Shown here: one piece after another, positions 7,556-15,215 of the stretch
Layout of the letters: each line of letters opens with the position of its first letter
Numbering within the stretch: position 1 is the stretch's first letter
From: a bacterium
GTDB taxonomy: Bacteria; SZUA-79; Acidulodesulfobacterales; Acidulodesulfobacteraceae
DNA length: 16,969 bases
Reading direction: 5' to 3'
NCBI GenBank assembly: GCA_021781285.1
Contig: JAJXXD010000087.1
Span: 1-16,969 of the forward strand
Notes under the pieces: model-generated
What the model was told of the DNA's origin: nothing
What the model saw: only the letters and a program-made list of their open reading frames with translations
Databases searched by the model: none
Position numbers and translations under genes: made by a program

Positions 7556-8083
7556 ATGATAGACGGAAAGAGATGGAACCCCGCGAATATAAAAAAACAT
7601 TCGGCAAGCGATGAATCTGACGCCTATAAAAACAGCCTGTCCTATAAAGATATGTCCGTATGCAAAAATTGCCATAATATTTACCATAACAAAAGATGGG
7701 TAAATGACGACGAGCTTTATAAATCCATCTTAAAGAAAAAAGAAGATGTAAATTATACGATTTGTCCCGCATGTTTAAAGATAAAAACAAAATTTTATAA
7801 CGGGGTTGTCGAGTTAAGCGGCGGGTTTTTATTTGAACATAAAAGCGATATTTTAAATCTTATAAGCAATACCGTGGAAAAAGCGGATTATATAGACCCT
7901 TTGGAAAAAATAGAAAATATGGAAGAAAATGAAAAAGAAAAGATTATTACAATATACACCACAAGCGAAGACCTTGCTCAAAGAATCGGAAGAAACTTGG
8001 AAAGAGCTTATAAAGGCGAAGTGAATTATTCGTTTTCCGAAAGAGATTTATTGTTGAGAGTTTACTGGAAAAGGGAGGCATAA
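7556..8083 (+). CDS. Small zinc-ribbon protein resembling the BCAM0308 family
   Basis: A 175-residue cytoplasmic protein of unknown role. Two CxxC pairs (C36-K-N-C39 and C70-P-A-C73), 30 residues apart, should bind one zinc ion as a ribbon. The pattern C..C..IYH.KRW, then CPAC.KI, then G.VEL.GGFLF, and a C-terminal half with ITIYTTSEDLAQRIGRNLE and LLLRVYW, matches what I recall of the BCAM0308-like family, which shares an NMD3-like N-terminus; this is recognition from memory. The ATG at 7556 is chosen over an in-frame upstream ATG at 7457 because AAGGAGG (7541-7547) lies eight bases before it and the promoter at 7490-7498 lies downstream of 7457. The gene has its own promoter and precedes the phoH cluster by 96 bases. 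Confidence 0.75.
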   Translation: MIDGKRWNPANIKKHSASDESDAYKNSLSYKDMSVCKNCHNIYHNKRWVNDDELYKSILKKKEDVNYTICPACLKIKTKFYNGVVELSGGFLFEHKSDILNLISNTVEKADYIDPLEKIENMEENEKEKIITIYTTSEDLAQRIGRNLERAYKGEVNYSFSERDLLLRVYWKREA

Positions 8084-8100
8084 AATAAATCGAATCGTTT

Positions 8101-8128
8101 TTGACTTTTCCGTCAATAATGTTATAAT
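8101..8128 (+). promoter_or_regulatory. Strong sigma-70-type promoter for the phoH cluster
   Basis: TTGACT (8101-8106), a 16-base spacer and TATAAT (8123-8128), with TGT directly before the -10, give near-consensus -35, -10 and extended -10 elements. The start of transcription would be near 8135. It lies 18 bases after the zinc-ribbon gene and is the clearest promoter in the window; the whole downstream cluster may depend on it. Confidence 0.75.
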
Positions 8129-8150
8129 CAAAAAGTCGATTAACAATATA

Positions 8151-8171
8151 TTTAATAAAGGGGTTATTAAA
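8151..8171 (+). promoter_or_regulatory. Inverted repeat presenting the phoH ribosome-binding site in its loop
   Basis: TTTAATAA (8151-8158) and TTATTAAA (8164-8171) are perfect inverted copies flanking AGGGG (8159-8163). The eight-pair stem is all A-U and weak. The loop is the only Shine-Dalgarno-like sequence near the TTG start at 8180; unfolded it lies 16 bases away, which is too far, but eight bases separate the hairpin from the start. It may tune phoH translation; no direct evidence. Confidence 0.4.
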
Positions 8172-8179
8172 AACAAAAT

Positions 8180-9283
8180 TTGGGAATAACTAATAAAGCA
8201 AGGAAACGGGGGTCTGCCGCGGCAGTCAAAATGCGGGATATTTCGGGTGCGGTTAAAACAATCCCGAAAGCGCCTAAATCCCGGTTAATATCCGGCGGCA
8301 GCGAAAAAGAAGCCGGCAGCATAGAAAAGATAGAACTGGAAAACATAGACCTTTTTAATAAATTTTCCAGTCCGTCCGCTAATATAAAAGATATTATCGC
8401 AACCGAATTCGAAGTGGATATATCCGTTAGAGGCAACGTGTTACTGGTTAAAGGCAATGGAAATAACGTCAGAATTTGTGCCGGATTCATATACGACCTC
8501 CTAAATTTATATAAAACCGGCAAGGTTATAAACGATAATGATTTAATAAGATTGGCTAAGCTGAAGATTGAAAATCCGGGAGTTGACGTAGGCACGCAGA
8601 TTTACCCTTCCATACTGATAACTCCAAGAAAAAAGATTATATCTCCAAGAACCGCAAATCAAAAAAAATATACCGACGCTATTTATAAAAACGATATAGT
8701 TATCGGCGTGGGGCCGGCCGGAACCGGCAAGACCTATCTTGCTATGGCATGCGCTATATCTTTATTTCAAAAGAAGCTGTTCGACAGAATAATATTAACC
8801 CGTCCCGCAGTTGAAGCGGGCGAGAAATTAGGTTTTCTTCCCGGAGATATTTCGCAGAAAATAAACCCGTATCTAAGGCCTCTTTATGATGCTCTTTACG
8901 AGATGTTCGAATTTGAAAAAGCCATAAAACTTATAGAATCGGATGTAATAGAAGTTGCTCCTATCGCATTTATGAGGGGGAGAACTCTGAATAATTCTTT
9001 TATAATATTGGATGAAGCGCAAAATGCCACAAACGAACAGATGAAGATGATGCTTACCAGAATAGGTTCGGGTTCCAAGATTGTCGTAAACGGCGATATC
9101 ACCCAAACCGATCTGCCTTACGATAAGGAATCCGGACTTATAACCGCAAGTAAAATCCTGATGAACATAGCCGGTATAGAAGTAGTTAATTTTGACAGAG
9201 CGGACGTATTAAGGCATAAACTTGTTCAAAATATAATTAAAGCATATGAAACGAACGAAATTTCTCGAATTTCTAAAAAATAA
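8180..9283 (+). CDS. ybeZ: PhoH-family ATPase (YbeZ-like)
   Basis: Cytoplasmic PhoH/YbeZ-type P-loop ATPase, 367 residues from TTG 8180. The N-terminal third (about residues 50-150) fits the KH-like region of the family. The ATPase core has Walker A GPAGTGKT (178-185), Walker B IILDEAQN (DEAQ at 278-281) and the conserved NGDITQTDLP. In proteobacteria YbeZ works with the ribonuclease YbeY in rRNA processing and ribosome quality control, and ybeY lies two genes downstream here. The start is uncertain: ATG 8231 would give 350 residues, closer to usual lengths, but has no clear Shine-Dalgarno; TTG 8180 follows a hairpin-borne AGGGG. The end overlaps the next gene by 38 bases. Confidence 0.93.
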   Translation: MGITNKARKRGSAAAVKMRDISGAVKTIPKAPKSRLISGGSEKEAGSIEKIELENIDLFNKFSSPSANIKDIIATEFEVDISVRGNVLLVKGNGNNVRICAGFIYDLLNLYKTGKVINDNDLIRLAKLKIENPGVDVGTQIYPSILITPRKKIISPRTANQKKYTDAIYKNDIVIGVGPAGTGKTYLAMACAISLFQKKLFDRIILTRPAVEAGEKLGFLPGDISQKINPYLRPLYDALYEMFEFEKAIKLIESDVIEVAPIAFMRGRTLNNSFIILDEAQNATNEQMKMMLTRIGSGSKIVVNGDITQTDLPYDKESGLITASKILMNIAGIEVVNFDRADVLRHKLVQNIIKAYETNEISRISKK

Positions 9284-11564
9284 TACTTTAGAAATTAAAA
9301 ACCGCTATTCCCCCCTTTTGGTTCTGCTTTTAATATCCGCTATATTTTTAACTTTTTTGCTTTACAACGGGGTGGAGTTTATAAAAAACAAGTATAAAGC
9401 GGGGGAGATAGCGACAAAAACCATAATAGCCAAAAAGAGTTTCAGATACGTAAACGTAAAAGCGACTAATGCCATCCTGAAAAAGAAAATCGATAAAAGT
9501 CCCGATGTTTATTTATATTATCCCGAAATTAAGGCAACCCTTTCAAGAAAGATAATGAAGGCTTTTGCTCTTGCAAGGTCTTATAAAGATGGCCATGCGC
9601 AGAACAAACAAAATATGGATATATCCGAAAATATATTTGCCGCTAAATTAGGAATTAAATTAGACAAGGCCGTTCTTAACGAGTTTTACTATTTGAATTA
9701 CAATAAAAATATCGAGGCTTATATTTTAAAAATAGTTTCGAGTATTTATAAAAAGGGGGTGTTGTCCCGACCGACCGCCGATAATAAAAAGATAGAAATT
9801 AAAAATGTAATAACAAACAGGTTGAAAACTATAAATTATCCGCAAACATTTTTTACCTTAAAAAAAGAGAAAGGTTTCACTTATTATTATACTAAAAAAT
9901 ATCTTGGTTTCCTGCCGCCTTATATGCAGAACGATATTTACGGATTAGTTTACCGGATGATAAAGCCGGATATCGTATATTCAAAATATCTCACTATTAA
10001 AAAAATAGAGGATATTAAAAAAGAAAACGTACCGATTTATATACATATTAACGAAGGAATGCTTTTAGTGAGCGCCGGCGAACTTATAACGAAGTCGAAG
10101 GCGCTTGAATTAAATACTTATGATGCGGAATTTAAGCTAAAAAATAATATTCCGTCTCTTATAGGATTGTTTTTCGTCATAACGATGCTTTTATCGCTGT
10201 CTTATGTATTTCCTTACCGATATATAAAGAAATTCAGAAATTCCATAGATTTCAAAAATGTTGTTTTTATTATCGCTATTTTATTGTCTTCTATTTTGGT
10301 AATTAAAGCCGGAATTATTTTTTCTAAAGCCCTTTCTTTGTATTTTCCTTTCATAAATAGGAACGATATTTACTATTTAATCCCCTTTGCGTTCGGACCT
10401 ATGCTCATAAGAATAATATTAAATTCCGAGGTTTCGGTCGTTTATATAGCTCTTTTTTCTATTCTGACGTCGATAATTTTTAAAAACTCTATTTTTTTTA
10501 TGATATATACATTCGCAGGAAGTTTTATAGCGTCATACGAGGTCTTCGACTTTTCTTCATGGAGCCGCGTCGTTAAAGCGGGCGTTATCACCGGATTTTT
10601 AAACAGTTTTATGGTGCTGGCATTTGCGCTGATAGGGCTGAATCTTATAAATATCCAAAATATTTACAGCATTATTCTTGCATTTTTATCGGGCGTTATA
10701 TCTTCTATCATGGTAATAGGGCTTATACCTTTATTTGAAAAATTATTTGATTTTACCACCGATTTTAAACTCCTCGAACTTTCCAGCTCAAATAACCCGC
10801 TATTAAGGCAATTTTCTATTGTTGCGCCCGGGACGTATCAGCATTCGATAATGACGGCCGCCCTTGCGGAATCAGCCGCCTCGTCGGTCGGAGCGAATCC
10901 GCTTTTAGCCAGAGTCGCAAGCCTCTATCACGACGTAGGAAAGATAACCAAGCCTAATTATTTTATCGAAAATATATCGAATTCGGAAAATCCGCACGAC
11001 AAACTTGCCCCGACCATGAGCAGTTTAATTATTTCATCCCATGTGAAAGACGGACAGGAGCTTGCAAAAAAATATAAATTGGGCGATAAAATAGAAAACA
11101 TAATCGGAGAGCATCATGGAACTTCTATGATAGGGGCATTTTATGAAAAAGCTTTCAGCGAAAATAAGGACGGACATCTTTCAAAAGATGCGTTCAGATA
11201 CGGCGGCAAAAAACCCCAAACTAAGGAAGCGGGTATAATTATGCTGGCGGATTCGGTCGAGGCAATATCGAGAACGATGACCAACATTTCCCCGTCAAGA
11301 CTCGAACTTATGGTCAGAAAGACTATAAATAGAATTTACAGCGACGGACAGTTGGATGAATGCGAACTGACCCTGAAAGACCTCCATTCCATAGGCGATG
11401 CTTTCGTAAAAGTTTTGAATTCCGTTTTTCACCAGAGGATACCGTATGCAGGCAAGCCCGTCGAGGAATATGACAAGAATGAAACAAATGAAATCGGTAA
11501 TAAATATAGCGAATACCCAAAGAAAACTGAAAATAAATCGAAAGTCAGTCCGCTATATCGTTAA
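9246..11564 (+). CDS. 7TM receptor with HD domain, PgpH-type c-di-AMP phosphodiesterase
   Basis: Membrane protein of 772 residues with the full 7TMR-HD architecture. A first membrane helix (about 21-42) leads to an extracytoplasmic 7TMR-HDED-like region (about 43-300), a cluster of membrane helices (about 302-490) and a cytoplasmic HD domain with H533, H562-D563 (HDVGK) and later HH and D residues (GEHHGTS, MLADSVEA). Members such as Listeria PgpH hydrolyse cyclic di-AMP; that activity is inferred here. ATG 9246 lies inside the end of phoH with little visible Shine-Dalgarno, suggesting coupling. The C-terminal tail overlaps ybeY by 119 bases in another frame. Position between phoH and ybeY is common for this family. 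Confidence 0.93.
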   Translation: MKRTKFLEFLKNNTLEIKNRYSPLLVLLLISAIFLTFLLYNGVEFIKNKYKAGEIATKTIIAKKSFRYVNVKATNAILKKKIDKSPDVYLYYPEIKATLSRKIMKAFALARSYKDGHAQNKQNMDISENIFAAKLGIKLDKAVLNEFYYLNYNKNIEAYILKIVSSIYKKGVLSRPTADNKKIEIKNVITNRLKTINYPQTFFTLKKEKGFTYYYTKKYLGFLPPYMQNDIYGLVYRMIKPDIVYSKYLTIKKIEDIKKENVPIYIHINEGMLLVSAGELITKSKALELNTYDAEFKLKNNIPSLIGLFFVITMLLSLSYVFPYRYIKKFRNSIDFKNVVFIIAILLSSILVIKAGIIFSKALSLYFPFINRNDIYYLIPFAFGPMLIRIILNSEVSVVYIALFSILTSIIFKNSIFFMIYTFAGSFIASYEVFDFSSWSRVVKAGVITGFLNSFMVLAFALIGLNLINIQNIYSIILAFLSGVISSIMVIGLIPLFEKLFDFTTDFKLLELSSSNNPLLRQFSIVAPGTYQHSIMTAALAESAASSVGANPLLARVASLYHDVGKITKPNYFIENISNSENPHDKLAPTMSSLIISSHVKDGQELAKKYKLGDKIENIIGEHHGTSMIGAFYEKAFSENKDGHLSKDAFRYGGKKPQTKEAGIIMLADSVEAISRTMTNISPSRLELMVRKTINRIYSDGQLDECELTLKDLHSIGDAFVKVLNSVFHQRIPYAGKPVEEYDKNETNEIGNKYSEYPKKTENKSKVSPLYR

Positions 11565-12021
11565 AAATTCGATAGAAAAGCTTTATTGCGGTTCTTACGA
11601 AATCGATATAATTTTTTGCTCGGAAAACTATATTAAAAAATTAAATAAGACCTACAGAAATCAAGATAAGGCTACGGACGTTTTATCTTTCGAAATAAAA
11701 GAATGGGTAGGAGATATTTTTTATATAGGAGAGATTTATATCGCGCCTTCAGCCGCAGAAAAAAATTTCATAAGATACCGGCATTTTTGGGAGAAAGCCG
11801 ACTGGGTCTCTTCGGAAGGGCAGGAGCAATATGAAAATCCCAAAAATAGAGGAAAATATTACAAAAACGGGTTCGGCAAAGAACTTGCATTATTAATAAT
11901 CCACGGAATTCTTCATCTTTTCGGATATGTTCATGACGAGGAGCATAAGCTGGATTTAGACGACTCCGGCTACGATAAAGACATGAAATATATGCAGAAT
12001 TTTTTATATAAAGAATTATGA
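11446..12021 (+). CDS. ybeY: Endoribonuclease YbeY, with an insertion
   Basis: Single-strand-specific zinc endoribonuclease involved in 16S rRNA 3'-end maturation and ribosome quality control, 191 residues from ATG 11446. The zinc site is seen as HGILHLFGYVHD: H153, H157 and H163. The family normally reads GYDH, so V162 replaces a common Asp. Compared with the usual 150-160 residues it is long: about 12-14 extra N-terminal residues and an insertion of roughly 30 residues (about 112-141, rich in Tyr, Lys, Trp and Glu) just before the catalytic helix. ATG 11446 has AGAGGA six bases upstream; ATGs at 11470, 11479 and 11488 are alternatives that fit the family N-terminus better. Overlaps the preceding gene by at least 77 bases whichever start is used. 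Confidence 0.9.
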   Translation: MQASPSRNMTRMKQMKSVINIANTQRKLKINRKSVRYIVKNSIEKLYCGSYEIDIIFCSENYIKKLNKTYRNQDKATDVLSFEIKEWVGDIFYIGEIYIAPSAAEKNFIRYRHFWEKADWVSSEGQEQYENPKNRGKYYKNGFGKELALLIIHGILHLFGYVHDEEHKLDLDDSGYDKDMKYMQNFLYKEL

Positions 12022-12037
12022 AATACGATAGGATATT

Positions 12038-12748
12038 ATGAAACCTGTTCCGCAAAATCGATTGGAATCTTTTAACGCGGCTATAGAAGGCATAATATTA
12101 GCTACAAAGACCGAAAAAAATATGAGGATCCATTTCATCGTGGCGCTCCTTGCTATTTTTCTTGCGCTTTTTTTAAGGGTGCCTAAAATAGACGTTCTTC
12201 TTATATTTATTTCCGCTTTCTTCGTTCTGTTTGCCGAAACTTTGAATACGTCCATAGAATATCTGGCCGATTACGTATCTAAAGAATACTCTCCCGGAAT
12301 AGAGGCGGTTAAAAATTTAGCGGCAGGCGCCGTTCTTTTATCCTCATTCGGTTCGTTCGTCGTAGGTTATATAATTTTTTCAAAATATCTGTATTATGTG
12401 ATATACTATGTTTTAGACATGCTAAAAACTGCGGGTTCCGATATTTCAATAGTAGTAATCTCCATCGTTTTTGTCGGAATAATAATTATAAAGGCTATGT
12501 TTAATAAAGGAACCCCTCTGAGAGGAGGGTTCCCAAGCGGACATGCCGCCGTAGCATTTTCCATATGGCTGACGGTTTCCCTTTTAACTTTGAATCCGGT
12601 CGTTTCGCTTCTTACGTTCATACTTGCGCTTCTTATTGCATTATCCAGAATAAGCAGCGGTATTCATACTAAGATAGAGGTTTTAATCGGAAGCATTGTA
12701 GGTATTTTAATAACGGCGTTGATATTCAAACTGTTTTATTTTAGTTAA
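12038..12748 (+). CDS. Fusion of DgkA-type lipid kinase and PAP2 phosphatase
   Basis: Integral membrane protein, 236 residues, combining two enzymes. The N-terminal half (1-115) is a DgkA-type kinase with the signature E67-T-L-N70-T-S-I-E74 and a following K-N-L-A-A-G-A-V helix; in this branch the substrate is usually undecaprenol. The C-terminal half (about 130-236) is a PAP2 phosphatase with GGFPSGH (P166-H169) and SRISSGIH (S203-H210). The residue four after the last His, usually Asp, is E214. The pair could interconvert undecaprenol, undecaprenyl phosphate and undecaprenyl diphosphate in the inner membrane; this is inferred. The ATG lies 16 bases after ybeY with AGGA four bases upstream. 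Fused forms of this kind are known, so a missed stop codon is unlikely. Confidence 0.88.
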   Translation: MKPVPQNRLESFNAAIEGIILATKTEKNMRIHFIVALLAIFLALFLRVPKIDVLLIFISAFFVLFAETLNTSIEYLADYVSKEYSPGIEAVKNLAAGAVLLSSFGSFVVGYIIFSKYLYYVIYYVLDMLKTAGSDISIVVISIVFVGIIIIKAMFNKGTPLRGGFPSGHAAVAFSIWLTVSLLTLNPVVSLLTFILALLIALSRISSGIHTKIEVLIGSIVGILITALIFKLFYFS

Positions 12749-12758
12749 ATGCAGATTG

Positions 12759-12800
12759 GTTAGCTGCGCTGGACTTCGTCCGCTAACGCTCGCAATGACG
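12759..12800 (+). repeat. GC-rich hairpin element, possible dispersed intergenic repeat
   Basis: In the 67-base gap before mazG, GTTAGC (12759-12764) pairs with GCTAAC (12782-12787), and inside it GGAC (12771-12774) pairs with GTCC (12778-12781) around TTC, leaving TGCGCT as a one-sided bulge. The tail CGCTCGCAATGACG resembles a short repeat seen between genes in many bacterial genomes (recalled, not searched). It has no T-run, so it is not a standard terminator. It is clearly richer in G+C than its surroundings. Confidence 0.5.
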
Positions 12801-12815
12801 TAAAGGAATAATTTT

Positions 12816-13637
12816 ATGAAAAACGAAAAACAAAAATATACGGAACTTCAAAACCTGATTGAAATCGTAAAGAAACTCCGCTCCGAAGAAGGATGTCCAT
12901 GGGACAGAAAACAGACCGAAGAGACGCTGAAGCCTTATGTAATAGAAGAAGCTTATGAGGTCGTAGATGCGATAAGTTCAAATAATAAAGCGGAAATTAT
13001 GGAAGAACTCGGAGACCTCCTTCTTCAAGTCGTGTTTTTATCGGATATTTATGAAGAAAGGAGAGAATTTTCCATAAAAGACGTTATTAACGCTATAAAT
13101 CAAAAACTGATCAGAAGGCATCCGCATGTTTTCGATAAAGATTTTGCCTTAGAAGAAGGCGAATGTCTTGAAGACGTTATTCTTAGAAACTGGGAAAAGA
13201 TTAAAGGAGAGGAAAAAAAAGAAAAATTAAAAAATATGCCCGATTTGCCGAAAAATCCTTCCGTTTACGTATCTGAAACCATGCCTTCTCTTCACAGGGC
13301 ATATATGGTGCAGGAAAAGGCTAAAAGAATGGGCTTCGATTTTAAAGACGAAGGCGGCGCCTTAGATAAAGTTTATGAAGAAATTTCTGAACTTAAAAAA
13401 GAATTAAATAATAAAACCGATAAAGATAAAATTATCGAAGAATACGGAGATATTTTGTTTTCCGTCGTAAATCTCGGAAGACTTTTGGATATACATCCGT
13501 GCGGCGCTTTGAATAAATCCTCCGATAAATTTATCGAGAGATTCGGGTACATGGAAAAAAAAGCATCCGTCCCTGTTTCCAAACTTGACGCCGAAAGTCT
13601 CGATATATTATGGGAAGAAGCGAAAAAAGCGCTATGA
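12816..13637 (+). CDS. mazG: Nucleoside triphosphate pyrophosphohydrolase MazG
   Basis: Cytoplasmic house-cleaning enzyme that hydrolyses (d)NTPs to NMPs and pyrophosphate, 273 residues, close to the usual two-domain length. The N-terminal MazG domain starts GCPWDRKQT and has the metal-binding pattern EEAYE (44-48) then EELGDLLLQ (E63, E64, D67). A second, related domain in the C-terminal half shows YEEISELKKE and IIEEYGDILF. ATG 12816 follows AAGGA (12803-12807) at a spacing of eight. The stop overlaps the ATG of lnt (ATGA), pointing to coupled translation. The hairpin element just upstream may separate it in transcription from dgkA-PAP2, but no terminator is evident. Confidence 0.95.
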   Translation: MKNEKQKYTELQNLIEIVKKLRSEEGCPWDRKQTEETLKPYVIEEAYEVVDAISSNNKAEIMEELGDLLLQVVFLSDIYEERREFSIKDVINAINQKLIRRHPHVFDKDFALEEGECLEDVILRNWEKIKGEEKKEKLKNMPDLPKNPSVYVSETMPSLHRAYMVQEKAKRMGFDFKDEGGALDKVYEEISELKKELNNKTDKDKIIEEYGDILFSVVNLGRLLDIHPCGALNKSSDKFIERFGYMEKKASVPVSKLDAESLDILWEEAKKAL

Positions 13638-15196
13638 TGCACAAAATACGGCGCTCAGTTCTAATTAATTCCGCTTCCGCATGTTTGTCCGGCATACTCA
13701 CCGCTTTTTTGTTTCCTAATTTCAATCTTGAATTTCTCGCCTGGTTTTCATTAGTTCCTCTTTTATACGCGGTAAATAATTCTAAAAGTTTTAAAGAATC
13801 CTTTTTATACGGTTTTTTAGCCGGTATTATTTCATATATAATCATACTGTACTGGATAGCTTACACCCTTCATACGTTCGGCGACCTTCCTTATTATATG
13901 GCTGTTTTTGTCCTTTTGCTGCTCGCTTCTTATTTAGCCGTATATTTTGCTTTATTCGCAGGTTTCAGCAGAATTTTATTAAATAATTATAAAATATCTA
14001 ATATAATTTTAATTCCTTCATGCTGGGTTTTTTTTGAGTTTTTAAAGTCCAATCTTTTAACGGGGTTTCCATGGGAAAACCTTGGTTCTTCGCAGTACTT
14101 AAATCTTCCGTTTATACAGGTTTCTAATATCGTGGGAACTCCGGGACTGTCTTTCGTCATAGCGCTTATAAATTATTTAGTGTTCCATTTTATTTTTTAT
14201 AAAAATAAAATTTCAAAAAAACAGGCGTTGTTCGAACTGATTTTTGTTTTATCGGTTTTTATTCTTGTAATATCATACGGTTATTATAATATTTATTCCA
14301 TAGATAAGTTGCTTAAAGGAAAAAAACCGGTAAGGGTTGCCTTGATTCAGGGAAACGTCGGGATGTTTCAAAAATGGAAAATTACTAAAAAAAGGACGAC
14401 GAGGATTTATCTTAACTTAACGAAGAAATCTTTAAAATACCGGCCGAAGCTGGTAATATGGCCGGAAACGGCGCTTCCTTATATTATCTCGATTTATCCT
14501 TTTTACTGGAATAAAGTTATGAATTTTTCGAAAAAAAATAAAATCGATTTAATTTTCGGAGCCATAGGCTTAAAATTATCAAACGGAAAATATCATTTTT
14601 ATAACAGGGACTATATGTTCGATAAATCCGGCGGATATTCTTATTACGACAAGCATCACCTTGTGCCTTTCGGCGAATATATTCCGTTAAAACGGCAATT
14701 TCCTTTTCTGGCCCATATTTTAAAAGGCGCGGGAATTGGAAATTTCACGGCAGGCAAAAAATTCAGGATTCTAAAAAGCGGAAATTTAAAGGCAGGCTCG
14801 ATGATTTGCTATGAAGCATATTTTAATTCGTTGGTGAGGAATTTTTCAAAAAAAGGCGCAAATTTTCTAATAAGCATTACGGACGATGCATGGTACGGAA
14901 GGACTTCCGCGCCATATCAGGATATGTCTATGACGGTGTTTCCGGCAGTAGAAAACGAGCGGTTTGTCGCAAGGGCGGGAAACTCCGGCATAAGCGGGAT
15001 AATATCGCCGGCTGGGAAGATTTTAGGAGAAACAGATATCTTTAAAAGAACTTATCTTATAGGTTATATAAAATTAATTAATAGAAAGACATTTTTTGCA
15101 TTATATGGTAATATATTTGGTTATATAATCGATGCAGTTTTTATACTGTCGATAGCATATCTTCCGCTATCCGATATTTTTAGAAAAAAGGTCTAA
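13634..15196 (+). CDS. lnt: Apolipoprotein N-acyltransferase Lnt
   Basis: Inner-membrane enzyme that transfers the third acyl chain to the N-terminal Cys of lipoproteins, 520 residues (E. coli Lnt has 512). Several membrane helices occupy about residues 1-220, then a nitrilase-type periplasmic domain (about 227-480) with the catalytic Glu-Lys-Cys triad: E278 in WPETALP, K340 in YYDKHHLVPFGEYIP and C392 in MICYEA. A last membrane helix lies near 490-515. ATG 13634 is chosen because it forms an ATGA overlap with mazG; an in-frame ATG at 13610 would add eight residues. It supports a cell with an outer membrane, as Lnt serves lipoprotein sorting by Lol. prfB follows after 19 bases. Confidence 0.95.
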   Translation: MMHKIRRSVLINSASACLSGILTAFLFPNFNLEFLAWFSLVPLLYAVNNSKSFKESFLYGFLAGIISYIIILYWIAYTLHTFGDLPYYMAVFVLLLLASYLAVYFALFAGFSRILLNNYKISNIILIPSCWVFFEFLKSNLLTGFPWENLGSSQYLNLPFIQVSNIVGTPGLSFVIALINYLVFHFIFYKNKISKKQALFELIFVLSVFILVISYGYYNIYSIDKLLKGKKPVRVALIQGNVGMFQKWKITKKRTTRIYLNLTKKSLKYRPKLVIWPETALPYIISIYPFYWNKVMNFSKKNKIDLIFGAIGLKLSNGKYHFYNRDYMFDKSGGYSYYDKHHLVPFGEYIPLKRQFPFLAHILKGAGIGNFTAGKKFRILKSGNLKAGSMICYEAYFNSLVRNFSKKGANFLISITDDAWYGRTSAPYQDMSMTVFPAVENERFVARAGNSGISGIISPAGKILGETDIFKRTYLIGYIKLINRKTFFALYGNIFGYIIDAVFILSIAYLPLSDIFRKKV

Positions 15197-15215
15197 TAAA
15201 TACAGGGGGTTTTCA

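Noticed and set aside
8167..8595. Leftward 142-codon open frame opposite phoH
   Set aside because: It is antisense to the N-terminal part of phoH, covers the phoH leader and has no recognisable domain; a shadow of the real gene.
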